A stretch of 34,811 nucleotides of DNA from Actinomycetes bacterium (GCA_024276425.1 JAJRXF010000185.1:1-34811); one strand, 5' to 3'; counted from the stretch's first letter, positions 14,536 through 25,378 are shown. Translations and numbers: made by a program. The notes: generated from the letters alone by a model not told the origin.

Positions 14536-15954
14536 CTACAGAATCTCACCGCCCCGATACGCGGCGGCGGTGGGGTTCGAGGCTACGAGCCCTTCTACTC
14601 GACGAGTGAAGCTCACAATCTGCTTCCCAACCGTTCCCAACAGTGCCGTTGGGTCCGCAATAAGGTCCTCCAGATCGGTGAACTCCCCCGGAAATCGCTT
14701 GTCCTCACCTAGCCGACGCAGGAGTTCTTGTCCGTCGGCCAGTCCCTCGCGCATCAACAAGGCCGTCGCCACTGCGTGCTCTTTGACGATTTCATGGGCC
14801 ACCTCACGACCGATTCCAGCCGAGACTGCGTTCATTAAAAGGGTGGTCGTAGCCAAGAAGGGCAGATAGCGGTCAAGTTCCTCGGAAACAATTTTGGGGA
14901 ATACACCAAACCCGCTCAGCACAGCCAATGTGGTCTCAAAAACCCCATCCAGGGCGAAGAAGGCATCCGGAATAACAACCCGCCGTACCACCGAGCACGA
15001 CACATCGCCTTCCAACCACTGATCGCCAGATAACCCTGCAGACATGGCGACATGGCCCTTCAGAACAACCGAAAGTCCGCCGATCCGCTCACAGCTGCGA
15101 GTGTTCATTTTGTGTGGCATCGCCGATGACCCCACCTGCCCTGAACGGAAGCCCTCAGTGACAAGGTCGTGACCAGCCATCAACCGAATGAGAAGGGCCA
15201 GATTGGCCGGACCGGCTGCCAGTTGAGCCAAAATCGAGATCATGGAAAAATCCAACGAACGCGGATATACCTGACCAACGGCGGTCAAAACTAGGGGGAT
15301 GCCTAGGTCCGCCGCCAACCGCTGTTCCAGTTCAGCCACCTTGTCTTGACTGCCCAGCAGGAACAGAAGATCTTGTTGGGACCCAACCGGGCCCTTCAGC
15401 CCACGCAGGGGGAACCGGGCCCGAAAATCGGAAAGATTCTCCACGGCCAAGGCCAACTCCTCACCAAACTGAGCGAACCGTTTGCCAATTGTGGTTGGCT
15501 GTGCGGCCACATTATGCGTTCGACCAACGACAACGACATCGGCGTAGGTTGTGGCCAGTTCGGCGATTCTGGCCAAAACGGCTACCGCCTTCGTCTCGAT
15601 TAGTTCGAGGGCCTTCCAACTCAGAAGTTGCTCAACGTTCTCGGTGGCGTCTCGCGACGTTAGGCCTTTGTGAAGATGCTCATGCCCGGCAAGCGCACAG
15701 AACTCATCGAGGCGAGCCTTAACATCGTGACGTGTCTCAAGCTCGCGACGACGAATTGCGGCTAGGTCAATGTCCTCCACCACTGCCTCGTAGTCCTCGA
15801 TGACGCCATCTGGCACGGCTAGTCCGAGGTCGGTCTGAGCCCTCAGTACGGCGAGCCAGAATCTTCTCTCCGTTCGGACACGATTGACCGGATCAAACAG
15901 TTCGACCATGGCCGAACTGGCATAGCGATCGGCCAAGACATTGGGTATGGACAC
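14536..15954 (-). CDS. purB: Adenylosuccinate lyase
   Basis: A 472-residue fumarase/aspartase-superfamily enzyme that cleaves SAICAR and adenylosuccinate in purine synthesis. The signature GSSAMPHKMNTRSCERIG carries the flexible catalytic loop, HKGLTSRDATENVEQ and VVVGRTHNVAAQPTT carry the other active-site His residues. The start was set at GTG 15954 because it gives the usual PurB opening MSIPNVLADRYAS and lies seven bases after GGAG; TTG/ATG codons further upstream lack such a site. It is divergent from the zinc-finger gene and one gene away from purA, the other AMP-branch enzyme. Confidence 0.95.
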   Translation of the reverse strand: MSIPNVLADRYASSAMVELFDPVNRVRTERRFWLAVLRAQTDLGLAVPDGVIEDYEAVVEDIDLAAIRRRELETRHDVKARLDEFCALAGHEHLHKGLTSRDATENVEQLLSWKALELIETKAVAVLARIAELATTYADVVVVGRTHNVAAQPTTIGKRFAQFGEELALAVENLSDFRARFPLRGLKGPVGSQQDLLFLLGSQDKVAELEQRLAADLGIPLVLTAVGQVYPRSLDFSMISILAQLAAGPANLALLIRLMAGHDLVTEGFRSGQVGSSAMPHKMNTRSCERIGGLSVVLKGHVAMSAGLSGDQWLEGDVSCSVVRRVVIPDAFFALDGVFETTLAVLSGFGVFPKIVSEELDRYLPFLATTTLLMNAVSAGIGREVAHEIVKEHAVATALLMREGLADGQELLRRLGEDKRFPGEFTDLEDLIADPTALLGTVGKQIVSFTRRVEGLVASNPTAAAYRGGEIL

Positions 15955-16057
15955 CACACTTCTCCAACTCATCAACGGATTTGCTCAAGCAACTCGGTCG
16001 AGCTTCCGATCTTCACTAAACAGTCTGCCGAGAAAAGGACCTGAGGAGGTCATTGCT

Positions 16058-17227
16058 GTGAACGGACGCTGCGACAACGACCCTCTAGACATCGCAGACG
16101 AGATCTGCGGTATTTGCGGAGGGGAGTTCTGCCATGGCTGTGTGATCAAAACCCGGATAAGCAATGCCAAACTCGTCTGCAAGACTTGCGCCTTAGACCA
16201 CAGTGGACTCCGTTCCGGAGACAAAAGGTCAGTGGCCAGTCGGAACCGGATCCGTCGTGCCAAGCGCGAACTGACAGCATCGACCCTTTCCTCGAGTTCC
16301 CCATCGGGTTTCACCTACTTCGACGACCCTGGCTCGGAGTTCGAATTCGACCCCGAACGGGCTGCTATTGACCTCAAGGCTGAAAATTCGAAAACTCACG
16401 ATCTCCCAGAACAGGCTGGCGACTCCGTCTCGGACAAGGCTTCCAATCCGGGACGAAGGCTGCTACGTCTCGGACGCCTGACTGGCCGCAGAAAGGGCGA
16501 CAACCAATCTGGCCAGACCACCAAATCCCAACTCGAAGAGTCGGCCACCAGCACCAGCCACCTTGCTTCCTCCGATGAGGATCCTCAGCTCAGCCCCAGC
16601 TCGGCGGTTGAAAATGTTGACCCATCTCCCACCGAGGCTTCCTCACATCCTTCTACCACACATCCTTCTGCCACGCCCAAGGTCGAAGAGGTCGAAGAGG
16701 TCGAAGAGCAACTACCCCCACCACCGGTCGCAGAGTCACCAACCCCGTCGGCAACTGACCTGCTAACCAAGTTGAAAGAAACGGGAGGCGCTACCACCGG
16801 ACAGCCCCAAACACGCCCCGCTGAACCCGTCCATGTCGACCTGAACGACTCACCATTTGCGACAGGATTCGAACCAGTCTCGGTTCCGACCAATGCTGAC
16901 CCCAATGTCAACCCCCCACCCTCGACTCGTCCTCAACCGGCGGAACCAATCAGTCCTGGCCACGGTCCTACTGATCTATCAGCCAGCCCATTTGGTGACC
17001 CCTTCACCAGCCCCACTCCTATTGGTGCCACACGTGAGCACACCGCGTCGACCCTGCAGGGAGACTCCGGGCCGGCGGGCGAAATGCGAGGCGCCCCAAG
17101 CCTCGACCCCAGCCGGGCCGATACCGATGTCGATGGGAACTGGATACCACCCATTCTTCGGGGCATGGCACCAGTGGTGGAGCGTGAGAACAATTCACTT
17201 CCACGCCGTCGATCCGGTGACGCATAG
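16058..17227 (+). CDS. Zinc-finger protein with long low-complexity tail
   Basis: A 389-residue protein whose first 50 residues hold a Cys cluster: Cys5, then ICGICGGEFCHGC (Cys17, 20, 25, 28) and VCKTCALDH (Cys41, 44, His48), resembling B-box/treble-clef zinc fingers. A basic stretch follows, then about 300 residues rich in Ser, Pro, Thr and acidic residues, with a VEE tripeptide repeated three times by a 9 bp DNA repeat at about 16680-16708. The very end, WIPPILRGMAPVVE, is ordered-looking and may be a short interaction motif. No membrane helix is seen. GTG at 16058 was chosen because GAGGAGG lies eight bases upstream and longer starts would overlap purB. Function unknown; perhaps a scaffold or regulator. 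Confidence 0.75.
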   Translation: MNGRCDNDPLDIADEICGICGGEFCHGCVIKTRISNAKLVCKTCALDHSGLRSGDKRSVASRNRIRRAKRELTASTLSSSSPSGFTYFDDPGSEFEFDPERAAIDLKAENSKTHDLPEQAGDSVSDKASNPGRRLLRLGRLTGRRKGDNQSGQTTKSQLEESATSTSHLASSDEDPQLSPSSAVENVDPSPTEASSHPSTTHPSATPKVEEVEEVEEQLPPPPVAESPTPSATDLLTKLKETGGATTGQPQTRPAEPVHVDLNDSPFATGFEPVSVPTNADPNVNPPPSTRPQPAEPISPGHGPTDLSASPFGDPFTSPTPIGATREHTASTLQGDSGPAGEMRGAPSLDPSRADTDVDGNWIPPILRGMAPVVERENNSLPRRRSGDA

Positions 17228-17241
17228 CCTCTAGCCCCAAC

Positions 17242-18519
17242 TCAGGACCAATGGATGTACTGGGCTCGACCAGGACCGGTGGAAACTAACGTAATCGGAA
17301 CACCGATTTGTTCTTCGACGAGCCGGAGATAGGCCGTTGCCTTCGGTGGGAGATGCCCTGGTTCGGTAGCGGAAGACAGATCGGTCTTCCAACCGGGCAT
17401 CTCCTTGTAGATAGGTTTCGCCTTATGAACCTCGGACTGGTGATAGGGGAGTTTTTCAACTCGTTCACCGTCGATCTCATAGGCAACACAAATCTTTACT
17501 GTGTCGAATGTGTCCATGACATCAAGCTTTGTGATGGCCACTTCGGTCAGACTGTTGATTCGTACCGCGTGACGCATCATGACCGCATCAAACCATCCGG
17601 GTCGGCGACGACGGCCGGTGTTCGTACCGAACTCCCGCCCAATCTCAACCATCTTGTCCCCATAGTCATCCAAGAGCTCCGTCGGAAACGGGCCAGCCCC
17701 AACCCGAGTGATGTAGGCCTTCGCAATGCCAAGAATTCGGTCAACATCTCTGGGGCCAATGCCAGCTCCGGGACAGGCGCCTCCGGCAGTCGGGTTCGAC
17801 GAGGTCACGAAGGGGTAAGTGCCGTGATCAATATCCAAGAAGGTGGCCTGGGCACCCTCAAAAAGGATGTGTTGATCCGCATCAAGAGCATCGTGGATAG
17901 CATTTACCGTATCCGCGATATGTGGCTTGATCCCTTCCAGGCACTGATCGAGGACCCTGTCAGCCAGTTGGTCTGGGTCGACTGGCAGACGATTGAAAAC
18001 CTTGGTTAACACCTTGTTTGTATGGGCAAGTGAGCCGTGCAGTTTCTCTCTGAAGATGTCCTCATCCAACAAATCCTGCACGCGAATTCCCAGCCTCATT
18101 GCCTTGTCGGCGTAGGCCGGGCCAATCCCGCGCTTCGTGGTTCCGAGCTTGTTTTTCCCAAGGTGACGCTCGTGAAGGGCATCGAGTTCTTGGTGATAGG
18201 GCAAGATCAGGTGGGCGTTGCCCGAGAGTAGGAGACCGGAGACGTCGACCCCCCGCTTGTCCAGCATGGCCATCTCTTCTAATAGGACGAAGGGATCAAC
18301 CACCACTCCGTTTCCAATGACCGGAGTGATGTGGTCATAAAGCACGCCACTTGGCACAAGCTGGAGCTTGAACGTCTCGCCGTCAACAACCAGGGTGTGG
18401 CCCGCATTGTGGCCCCCTTGGTAGCGGACGACCATCGACATCTCTTTGGCGAGGAGATCGGTGAACTTGCCCTTCCCCTCATCGCCCCATTGGGTTCCGA
18501 CGACAATTGTTGCTGGCAC
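17242..18519 (-). CDS. purA: Adenylosuccinate synthetase
   Basis: A 425-residue enzyme joining IMP and aspartate with GTP hydrolysis, the first committed step to AMP. Motifs: P-loop-like [37 protein letters not shown], and [19 protein letters not shown]; the C-terminal STGPGR is complete. GTG at 18519 gives the normal opening [18 protein letters not shown] and has AGGG nine bases before it; a TTG three codons upstream is less likely. It lies 84 bp downstream of clpB on the same strand and converges with the zinc-finger gene, with only 14 bp between stops. Confidence 0.96.
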   Translation of the reverse strand: MPATIVVGTQWGDEGKGKFTDLLAKEMSMVVRYQGGHNAGHTLVVDGETFKLQLVPSGVLYDHITPVIGNGVVVDPFVLLEEMAMLDKRGVDVSGLLLSGNAHLILPYHQELDALHERHLGKNKLGTTKRGIGPAYADKAMRLGIRVQDLLDEDIFREKLHGSLAHTNKVLTKVFNRLPVDPDQLADRVLDQCLEGIKPHIADTVNAIHDALDADQHILFEGAQATFLDIDHGTYPFVTSSNPTAGGACPGAGIGPRDVDRILGIAKAYITRVGAGPFPTELLDDYGDKMVEIGREFGTNTGRRRRPGWFDAVMMRHAVRINSLTEVAITKLDVMDTFDTVKICVAYEIDGERVEKLPYHQSEVHKAKPIYKEMPGWKTDLSSATEPGHLPPKATAYLRLVEEQIGVPITLVSTGPGRAQYIHWS

Positions 18520-18603
18520 GGGCGACAACCCTATCGTTCACCCAGCTAACTAAAGCTGAACTCTCTTCACCGAGGGCGGACGTTGGGCGAGGCACCCAGC
18601 GCC

Positions 18604-21117
18604 TCAGGTTCTGATCTCCAACTCGCCATCAGCGGAGGTGTCAACAATTAGCTTGCCGCCATCACCTAGCTCCCCATCCAGAATAAGCAAAGCGGCCTGA
18701 TCGGCGACCTCGGACTGGATCACTCGCTTGAGGGGCCGAGCACCAAAGGCCGGGTCATAGCCAAGGGCTGCCAGTTTGGCTTTGGCCGAGTCGGTCACTT
18801 CGACTGAGATATGCCGATCAGCGAGGCGCTTGTCCAGAATTGTTAGCTGGATGTCGACAATCTTGATGAGGTCCTCTTTTGTGAGTTCAGAGAAGCGAAC
18901 GATGTCATCGACTCGGTTGATGAACTCGGGCCGGAAGAAATCCTTCGGGTCACCCTGCAGGTTCGATGTCATGATCAGCACAACATTGCTGAAATCGACG
19001 GTTCGACCCTGACCGTCAGTTAAGCGGCCATCGTCGAGTAGTTGTAGCAAGACATTGAACACATCGGGATGAGCCTTCTCCACTTCGTCCAACAGAACTA
19101 CGGCGTAGGGCCTCCGTCGAACCGCCTCGGTGAGCTGGCCTCCCTGGTCATATCCGACATAGCCGGGAGGGGCACCGATAAGCCGACTGACCGAATGCTT
19201 CTCCATGTATTCACTCATGTCGATGCGGGTCATGGCCCGTTCATCATCGAAGAGGAACTCGGTCAACGCACGTGCAAGTTCGGTCTTCCCCACACCGGTT
19301 GGGCCGAGGAATAGGAAGCTGCCAATTGGCTGACCAGGGTCGGACAGTCCAGCCCGACTACGCCTGATAGCACTGGCTACGGCCTTGACTGGTTCGTCCT
19401 GACCAACAACTCGCCGGTGCAGTTGCTCTTCGAGCCGAAGCAGCTTGCGCGATTCGGACTCCATCAAGCGGCTAACCGGTACTCCCGTCCAGCGGCTAAC
19501 CACCTCGGCGACGTCTTCCTCATCGACCTCTTCCTTGAGCATGGTGACATCGGCTTGGAGATTCGCGAGGGCCTGTGTGGCCTCGGCAATCTCACTTTCG
19601 ATCTTTGGCAAAAGGCTGTAGCGCATCTCCGCGGCCTTTTCCAGATCAGGCTCTCGCTCCATGTCCCGGTGAAGCAGTTCGCGCTCCTCCTTGAGCTGGC
19701 GGATGCGGTGGATGGCGTCCTTCTCATTCTGCCAATGAGCCTTCATGGCCTGGGACTTTTCTTTCAGTTCGGCCAAATCGCTATCTAATTCACCCAAGCG
19801 TTCGATCGAGTCAAGATCACTCTCTTTAGCCAGCGCGAGTCGTTCCATTTCCAGTTGGCGAATTCGCCGCTCGACCACATCAATTTCGGTTGGGAGCGAG
19901 TCGATTTCGATTCGAAGCTTAGAAGCTGACTCGTCAATTAGATCGATCGCTTTATCGGGAAGAAATCGGCCGGTGAGGTACCGGTCGGAAAGTCTGGCCG
20001 CGGCGATGAGCGCAGCATCTTGAATACGAACACCGTGGTGAACTTCATAACGTTCTTTTAGGCCTCGCAGAATGGCAATGGAATCCTCCACGGAGGGCTC
20101 CCCAACGAATACCTGCTGGAACCGACGTTCAAGGGCTGCGTCCTTCTCGATGTGCTTGCGGAACTCATCCAAGGTGGTGGCGCCAACCATCCGGAGTTCA
20201 CCACGGGCGAGCATTGGCTTCAGCATGTTGGAGGCATCCATGGCCGATTCGCCACTGGCACCGGCTCCGACAACAGTGTGCATCTCATCGATGAAGGTGA
20301 TGATCTCACCCTGGGAATCAGTGATTTCCTTCAGGACCGCTTTGAGACGCTCTTCGAACTCGCCGCGATACTTCGCCCCGGCCAACATGGAGGAGATGTC
20401 GAGCGAGATCACTCGGCGATTGCGAAGGCTCTCGGGAACATCTCCCTCAACAATACGTTGGGCTAGCCCCTCCACGATTGCCGTCTTGCCAACGCCTGGC
20501 TCGCCAATAAGAACCGGGTTGTTCTTGCTTCGCCTGCTCAGAACCTGGATCACGCGACGAATTTCCTCATCGCGACCGATCACCGGGTCGAGCTTCCCCG
20601 ACCTGGCGTCCTCCGTGAGGTCACGGCCATACTTCTCTAACGCCTGAAACTGGTCTTCGGGGGTTTGACTGGTAACACGATGAGAGCCGCGGACTTGGCG
20701 GAGTGCCTCAAGTAGTTCGTCCCGCCTCAAATCCAGCCGCTGGGCGGTCTTGCCCCCGGGATCGGGGTTGGCTAGACCAAGCAAAAGGTGTTCGGTCGAG
20801 AGGAAATCGTCGCCCAGTTCGGACCGGACCGAGTCAGCGTCTTCAAGAACTCGCCGAGTCTGTTTGGAGAGCTGGGAGTCTCCCCCGTAGGCCTTGGCTA
20901 GCTTGGCCAACTCGGCCTCAGTTTCGTTTTTGAGGGTCGATGGCTGACGGCCAACCTTGGTCAGCAACGGAAGGACGACGCCTTCGGCCTGGCCAAGAAG
21001 AGCGGCGAGCAGATGGTCGGGAGTGACCTCGGGATTGGAATTGGCCTTGGCCGATTCGATGGCCGCGGTCACGGCCTCTTGAGTTTTGATGGTCCAGCGG
21101 TTGGTATCGAGTGCCAT
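18604..21117 (-). CDS. clpB: ClpB protein disaggregase
   Basis: An 837-residue Hsp100 chaperone that, with DnaK, threads and rescues aggregated proteins. Order: N-terminal Clp repeats (1-145), first AAA+ module with GEPGVGKT (about 205-212) and [13 protein letters not shown], the coiled-coil middle domain (about 400-525, very charged), and a second AAA+ with [26 protein letters not shown] and [12 protein letters not shown]. The segment after IMTSNL is short ([19 protein letters not shown]), about ten residues less than in most ClpB. ATG at 21117 has GAGGAG seven bases upstream. It follows hspR by 59 bp, in a DnaK-HspR operon, so repression by HspR is likely. Confidence 0.96.
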   Translation of the reverse strand: MALDTNRWTIKTQEAVTAAIESAKANSNPEVTPDHLLAALLGQAEGVVLPLLTKVGRQPSTLKNETEAELAKLAKAYGGDSQLSKQTRRVLEDADSVRSELGDDFLSTEHLLLGLANPDPGGKTAQRLDLRRDELLEALRQVRGSHRVTSQTPEDQFQALEKYGRDLTEDARSGKLDPVIGRDEEIRRVIQVLSRRSKNNPVLIGEPGVGKTAIVEGLAQRIVEGDVPESLRNRRVISLDISSMLAGAKYRGEFEERLKAVLKEITDSQGEIITFIDEMHTVVGAGASGESAMDASNMLKPMLARGELRMVGATTLDEFRKHIEKDAALERRFQQVFVGEPSVEDSIAILRGLKERYEVHHGVRIQDAALIAAARLSDRYLTGRFLPDKAIDLIDESASKLRIEIDSLPTEIDVVERRIRQLEMERLALAKESDLDSIERLGELDSDLAELKEKSQAMKAHWQNEKDAIHRIRQLKEERELLHRDMEREPDLEKAAEMRYSLLPKIESEIAEATQALANLQADVTMLKEEVDEEDVAEVVSRWTGVPVSRLMESESRKLLRLEEQLHRRVVGQDEPVKAVASAIRRSRAGLSDPGQPIGSFLFLGPTGVGKTELARALTEFLFDDERAMTRIDMSEYMEKHSVSRLIGAPPGYVGYDQGGQLTEAVRRRPYAVVLLDEVEKAHPDVFNVLLQLLDDGRLTDGQGRTVDFSNVVLIMTSNLQGDPKDFFRPEFINRVDDIVRFSELTKEDLIKIVDIQLTILDKRLADRHISVEVTDSAKAKLAALGYDPAFGARPLKRVIQSEVADQAALLILDGELGDGGKLIVDTSADGELEIRT

Positions 21118-21135
21118 GGGAGAGCTCCTCACATT

Positions 21136-21150
21136 CTCAGAGATTCTGAG
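21136..21150 (-). promoter_or_regulatory. Inverted repeat in the hspR-clpB gap
   Basis: CTCAGA-GAT-TCTGAG is a perfect 6 bp inverted repeat lying 19-33 bases upstream of clpB. It could be an operator for HspR or only a small hairpin; it does not match the canonical HspR site (CTTGAGT-N7-ACTCAAG). Confidence 0.35.
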
Positions 21151-21176
21151 CGCCCTAGCTGATCGGTAGCCCGGTG

Positions 21177-21554
21177 CTAGCGGCGCTTCTTGTAAACCGT
21201 CACCGCTTTGGTGACGGGGACGATTTCTCGTCGGTGTTGACGGTGGGCTTCCTCCACTGCCTCCTTGGCAGCGATACGAAGCGTGGATACGGCTTGTTTG
21301 GCTTCAGCCAATTCGTTTTCTAACGCCAGGACCCGTTTGACCCCGGCAAGGTTGAGCCCCTCTTCTGTGAGCTCCAGGATTCGTCGCAGCTTCGCCAGGT
21401 CCGCATCGCTGTACCGGCGCGAACCGCCGCCAGTACGAGCCGGGCAAAGCAAACCCTTTCGTTCGTAAATCCGTAGGGTCTGGGGATGCACGCCCGCGAT
21501 CTCTGCCGCCACGGAGATCACATAGACGGCGTGACTCGGTGACTTGGGTTCCAT
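21177..21554 (-). CDS. hspR: HspR, MerR-family heat shock repressor
   Basis: A 125-residue MerR-type regulator. The winged helix-turn-helix is at about 10-75 ([20 protein letters not shown], then [19 protein letters not shown]), followed by a coiled coil ([17 protein letters not shown]) and a basic tail. In Streptomyces, HspR represses the dnaK operon with DnaK as co-repressor; the gene order here is the same. The ATG overlaps the dnaJ stop by one base (TAATG). The protein lacks the Cys/His effector residues of metal-sensing MerR proteins and its context leaves little doubt. Confidence 0.93.
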   Translation of the reverse strand: MEPKSPSHAVYVISVAAEIAGVHPQTLRIYERKGLLCPARTGGGSRRYSDADLAKLRRILELTEEGLNLAGVKRVLALENELAEAKQAVSTLRIAAKEAVEEAHRQHRREIVPVTKAVTVYKKRR

Positions 21555-22708
21555 TAGCCAGCCTCGGTGCTTTCACGAGAGGAATTGTCGCTTGAATTCG
21601 ATGGGCTCGGTCGACCAAAAGCCTGATCGAGGGCTTCGATTGCCTCTCGTTGCTCATCGTTCAGTGATGTCGGAACGGTGATGTCGATGGTCACCAATAG
21701 GTCGCCGGTCTTGGACTTGGACTGAACTCCACGTCCCTTGACCCGGAATGTTTTACCACAATGAGTCCCAGCCGGAATCTTCAACGTGACGGTGCTTCCA
21801 TCGATCGTGGGAGCCTTTACCTTGGCCCCCAATGTTGCCTGAGCAAACGAGACGGGGACCGTCACGGTCAGATTAGACCCCTTGCGTCCAAAGACCTTAT
21901 GCGGAGCAACGTCGATCGTCACGTAAAGGTCTCCAGCTGGCCCACCGTCACGCCCGGGGCCGCCACGCCCCTTCAGTTTGATCTTCTGCCCATTCTTTAC
22001 CCCAGGCGGCACCCGCAACTTGACCAGCCTGGTCTTGCGTTCCAGACCACTGCCCTGGCAGCTTGGGCATTTGTCGGTGATTACTTTGCCCCTGCCCCCA
22101 CATTGTGGACAGGGCTGGCTGAAGGAGAACATGCCCTGGTTGTCATCGAGTACGCCTCTTCCCGCACATCGCGAGCAGGTGACTGGCGTCGTTCCTGGTT
22201 TGGAGCCAGAGCCCCCGCAGGTACTGCAGGGTGCGTCGGAAATGAGATGAACCGAGGTCGTGACGCCCTTGACCGCGTCATCAAAACTCAAGTGAAGGCT
22301 TGACTCGAGATCATTTCCTTTGGTTGGAGCGGTCGCCCGCTGGGCCCCCGTCCCTGAGCGACCACGACCAAAGACTCCCCCAAACAGGTCACCAAGGTCG
22401 ATATTGTCAAAGTTGATTGTGCGACCAGCACCACCTTGGCCGGGAGTGAAACCTCCAAAACCTCCGGCTGCCGGTCCAAGTCGACGCAATTCGTCGTACT
22501 CCTGACGCTTTTCGGTATCACCAATGACGTCGTAGGCAGCAGATATATTCTTGAACTTCTCCTCGGCCTTGGAGTCTCCGGCATTGGCATCGGGATGATA
22601 CTTGCGGGCGAGTTTTCGATACTTTTTCGTGATCTCCTTCTCGTTCGCATCCTTGGAGACGCCGAGGACCTTGTAGAAGTCTTTGTCAATCCAATCACTT
22701 TGTGACAT
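21554..22708 (-). CDS. dnaJ: DnaJ co-chaperone
   Basis: A 384-residue class A J-protein that stimulates DnaK ATPase and delivers substrates. Order: J domain (about 8-75) with KYHPDAN, Gly/Phe-rich linker (GGFGGFTPGQGG), zinc domain with four CxxCxGxG-type repeats (CSTCGGSG, CSRCAGRG, CPQCGGRG, CPSCQGSG), then the substrate-binding C-terminal domains and a Ser-rich tail. ATG at 22708 has GGAGG five bases upstream; a GTG two codons earlier is rejected because it overlaps that site. It sits 33 bp after grpE and overlaps hspR by one base. Confidence 0.96.
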   Translation of the reverse strand: MSQSDWIDKDFYKVLGVSKDANEKEITKKYRKLARKYHPDANAGDSKAEEKFKNISAAYDVIGDTEKRQEYDELRRLGPAAGGFGGFTPGQGGAGRTINFDNIDLGDLFGGVFGRGRSGTGAQRATAPTKGNDLESSLHLSFDDAVKGVTTSVHLISDAPCSTCGGSGSKPGTTPVTCSRCAGRGVLDDNQGMFSFSQPCPQCGGRGKVITDKCPSCQGSGLERKTRLVKLRVPPGVKNGQKIKLKGRGGPGRDGGPAGDLYVTIDVAPHKVFGRKGSNLTVTVPVSFAQATLGAKVKAPTIDGSTVTLKIPAGTHCGKTFRVKGRGVQSKSKTGDLLVTIDITVPTSLNDEQREAIEALDQAFGRPSPSNSSDNSSRESTEAG

Positions 22709-22741
22709 GTTCACCTCCCTAGCGGAGTCGTTGTTTAGTTC

Positions 22742-23380
22742 TTACCCTCTGGTCTTGACCATGGCTGGTCGGATCACATGACCTTTCCATCCATATCCAA
22801 CACGAAGAACTTCGACCACCGCCGGGCCACCGTCCTCCTCGCCGTCTTCGTGCAGTACCGCTTCGTGCTCCTCAGGGTTGAAGGGAGCGCCAACCGGATC
22901 AAGGAGTTCCAAACCCTGCCGAGTGAGGGCCTCCACGAGAGAGGTGTGAACGAGAGCTACGTCTTCAGATCCGTTGGCTATAGCCATGTCACAGGCGTCG
23001 AGGACCGGAAGCAGTTCGCTTACCAAGGAATCGTTGGCGCGGGCCCGGTTGTCGGCTTCTCGTTTGGCCACGGCCTTCTTGTAGTTTTCGAACTCTGCCT
23101 GCAAGCGCCGCAATCCATCCAAGTATTCGTCGCGCTCCTGACTGACCCTCTCAAGATCAAAGACCAAATCTTCGACGCTGGCGGGGTCATCTTCCCCTTG
23201 CCGACTACTGGCACGGGCGAGCAGTTCGTCTTCGTCCAACGCATCGACCAATTCACCCTCAAGAACATCCATCTCGGCGTTGTCCTCCGGGACCGAGCCA
23301 GGAGTCGTTGACTCTGCTGGCTCGACTACCGGTTCGGATGATGGTGACCGATCCGAATCACCGGAGGGGACATCGCTCAC
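22742..23380 (-). CDS. grpE: GrpE nucleotide exchange factor
   Basis: A 212-residue GrpE that releases ADP from DnaK. A long acidic, probably disordered N-terminus (about 1-75) precedes the dimerising helix ([19 protein letters not shown], then [14 protein letters not shown]), and the beta domain ends with the conserved [16 protein letters not shown]. It begins with GTG overlapping the dnaK stop by four bases (GTGA), so translation is probably coupled to dnaK. The N-terminal extension is longer than in E. coli but usual for actinobacteria. Confidence 0.95.
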   Translation of the reverse strand: MSDVPSGDSDRSPSSEPVVEPAESTTPGSVPEDNAEMDVLEGELVDALDEDELLARASSRQGEDDPASVEDLVFDLERVSQERDEYLDGLRRLQAEFENYKKAVAKREADNRARANDSLVSELLPVLDACDMAIANGSEDVALVHTSLVEALTRQGLELLDPVGAPFNPEEHEAVLHEDGEEDGGPAVVEVLRVGYGWKGHVIRPAMVKTRG

Positions 23381-25215
23381 TCGGAGTCCTCGTCTTCTTC
23401 AATGATCTCGGCGTCGACAACCTCGTCGTCATCGGGGGCGGCGGCTGCTTCACCAGCTCCGCCGTCTGCTTGGGCTGCCGCCTGCTCGTACAGCTTCGTG
23501 CTAATGACTTGGGTTGCCGACATTAGAGCATCGGTCTTGTCTTTCATGCCATCGAAGTCATCTTCGCCAATGACGGCCTTCAGTTCCTCGAGGGCGTCCT
23601 CGACTGGCTTCTTCTCGTCATCGCTCAGAGACTCGCCCTGCTCACGCAGGAGCTTTTCGGTGTTGTAGACCAAGCTGTCGGCATGGTTGCGAACCTCCGC
23701 CTCTTCCAAACGCTTAGCATCTTCCTCCGCGTGAGCTTCGGCGTCCTTGATCATCTGGTCGATGTCGTCCTTGGAGAGTTTTGACTCGCCAGTGATAGTG
23801 ATAGCTGTCTCTTTCTGGGTGGCAAGATCCTTAGCGCTCACGTGCACAATGCCGTTGGCATCGATGTCGAAGGTGACTTCGATCTGGGGCACGCCGCGTG
23901 GCGCCGGCGGCAGTTCGCTGAGTTGGAACTTGCCAAGCGTCTTGTTGTAGGCCGACATCTCTCGTTCGCCCTGCAGCACGTGAATCTCAACGGAGGGTTG
24001 GTTGTCATCTGCGGTGGTGAACGTCTCTGTGCGCCGGGTTGGGATGGTGGTGTTGCGATCAATCAGCTTGTGCATCACCGAACCCTTCGTCTCGATGCCC
24101 AAGCTGAGGGGAGTAACGTCGAGTAGAAGAATGTCCTTGACGTCTCCCTTGAGAACACCAGCCTGAACCGCGGCTCCAACGGCAACAACCTCGTCGGGGT
24201 TCACCGACTTGTTGGCTTCCTTGCCCGTCATGGATTCGACCAGTTCGGTCACGGCAGGCATGCGGGTAGAGCCACCGACCATGACAATATGGTCAATGTC
24301 GGCGTACTTGAGCCCGGCATCCTTGATGGCGGCCTCAACCGGCTTGCGTACTCGTGCCAGCAGATCTGCAGTCAGGTCCTGAAACTTGGCCCGCGTAAGG
24401 CTGAGTTCGAGGTGCAGGGGGCCTTCGGCGGTGGCAGTGACGAAGGGAAGGTTGATCGAGGTCGACTGAGTGGTGGACAGTTCGATCTTGGCCTTCTCGG
24501 CCGCTTCCTTGAGTCGCTGAGCGGCCATCTTGTCGGCACCAAGGTCAACGCCATGGGCGTTCTTGAACTCGGTCACCATCCAGTCAATAACTGCCTCATC
24601 CCAGTCGTCTCCACCAAGGTGGGTGTCACCAGAGGTCGACTTGACTTCAAACACGCCGTCGCCAATTTCCAGCACGGACACATCAAAAGTGCCGCCGCCA
24701 AGGTCAAAGACCAAGATTGTTTGGTCCTCGCCCTCCTTATCAAGGCCATAGGCCAGAGCGGCCGCGGTTGGCTCGTTGATGATGCGCAAAACCTCAAGGC
24801 CAGCAATGGCGCCCGCTTCTTTGGTGGCGGTGCGCTGAGCGTCATCAAAGTAGGCGGGAACGGTGATAACGGCCTGGGTGACTGTGTCACCAAGGTAGGA
24901 CTCAGCGTCGCGCTTTAATTTCATCAGAATTCGGGCGCTGATCTCCTGGGAGTTGTACTTCTTGCCGTCAATGTCAGTTTTCCAACTGGTTCCAATATGA
25001 CGCTTGACCGAGCGAATAGTGCGATCGGGGTTGGTGATGGCCTGACGCTTTGCCACCTCGCCAACGAGAACTTCTGCATCATCCTTGGAGAAAGCAACCA
25101 CCGATGGGGTGGTGCGTGCACCTTCGGAGTTGGGGATAACGACGGGTTCGCCTGCTTCGAGAACGGCTACGACGGAGTTAGTGGTTCCGAGGTCGATGCC
25201 TACTGCCTTTGCCAT
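23377..25215 (-). CDS. dnaK: DnaK (Hsp70) chaperone
   Basis: A 612-residue Hsp70. The ATPase domain (1-about 360) shows [17 protein letters not shown], the [20 protein letters not shown] segment and [20 protein letters not shown]; the [20 protein letters not shown] motif opens the substrate-binding domain; the C-terminal lid ends in an acidic EEVD-like tail ([18 protein letters not shown]). It is the first gene of the dnaK-grpE-dnaJ-hspR-clpB operon. The ATG at 25215 has AAGGAG upstream and follows a leader of about 95 bases from a good promoter; the open frame extends further upstream but crosses that promoter. Confidence 0.97.
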   Translation of the reverse strand: MAKAVGIDLGTTNSVVAVLEAGEPVVIPNSEGARTTPSVVAFSKDDAEVLVGEVAKRQAITNPDRTIRSVKRHIGTSWKTDIDGKKYNSQEISARILMKLKRDAESYLGDTVTQAVITVPAYFDDAQRTATKEAGAIAGLEVLRIINEPTAAALAYGLDKEGEDQTILVFDLGGGTFDVSVLEIGDGVFEVKSTSGDTHLGGDDWDEAVIDWMVTEFKNAHGVDLGADKMAAQRLKEAAEKAKIELSTTQSTSINLPFVTATAEGPLHLELSLTRAKFQDLTADLLARVRKPVEAAIKDAGLKYADIDHIVMVGGSTRMPAVTELVESMTGKEANKSVNPDEVVAVGAAVQAGVLKGDVKDILLLDVTPLSLGIETKGSVMHKLIDRNTTIPTRRTETFTTADDNQPSVEIHVLQGEREMSAYNKTLGKFQLSELPPAPRGVPQIEVTFDIDANGIVHVSAKDLATQKETAITITGESKLSKDDIDQMIKDAEAHAEEDAKRLEEAEVRNHADSLVYNTEKLLREQGESLSDDEKKPVEDALEELKAVIGEDDFDGMKDKTDALMSATQVISTKLYEQAAAQADGGAGEAAAAPDDDEVVDAEIIEEDEDSE

Positions 25216-25311
25216 GGAATCTCCTTGAGATCTGAGTTTCGTGGGGGTTGTGGAGGGGGTCGTTCCTACGAACCCCCTGAACGTAGCCTGTCTATCGGCC
25301 AACTGAGGACA

Positions 25312-25341
25312 ATAGTAACAACCTAAGTGTCTCATTGTCAA
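25312..25341 (-). promoter_or_regulatory. dnaK operon promoter
   Basis: On the minus strand, TTGACA (25336-25341) and TACTAT (25312-25317) are separated by 18 bp, matching housekeeping-sigma promoters. The leader to the dnaK ATG is about 95 bases. Nearby repeats could be operators. No canonical HspR box was found by eye. Confidence 0.7.
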
Positions 25342-25378
25342 CTTTATTGAGGCGATCAATAGTAACATCTGTCACACG

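Noticed and set aside
15941-16057. Longer start for the zinc-finger protein
   Set aside because: It overlaps the purB start; the GTG at 16058 has a strong GAGGAGG site.
25216-25240. HspR box in the dnaK leader (CTCAAG near the start)
   Set aside because: Only a half-site, part of the AAGGAG ribosome-binding site; no paired half at N7 spacing.
25216-25368. N-terminal extension of DnaK
   Set aside because: The added frame crosses the promoter; [14 protein letters not shown] with AAGGAG upstream is the standard start.
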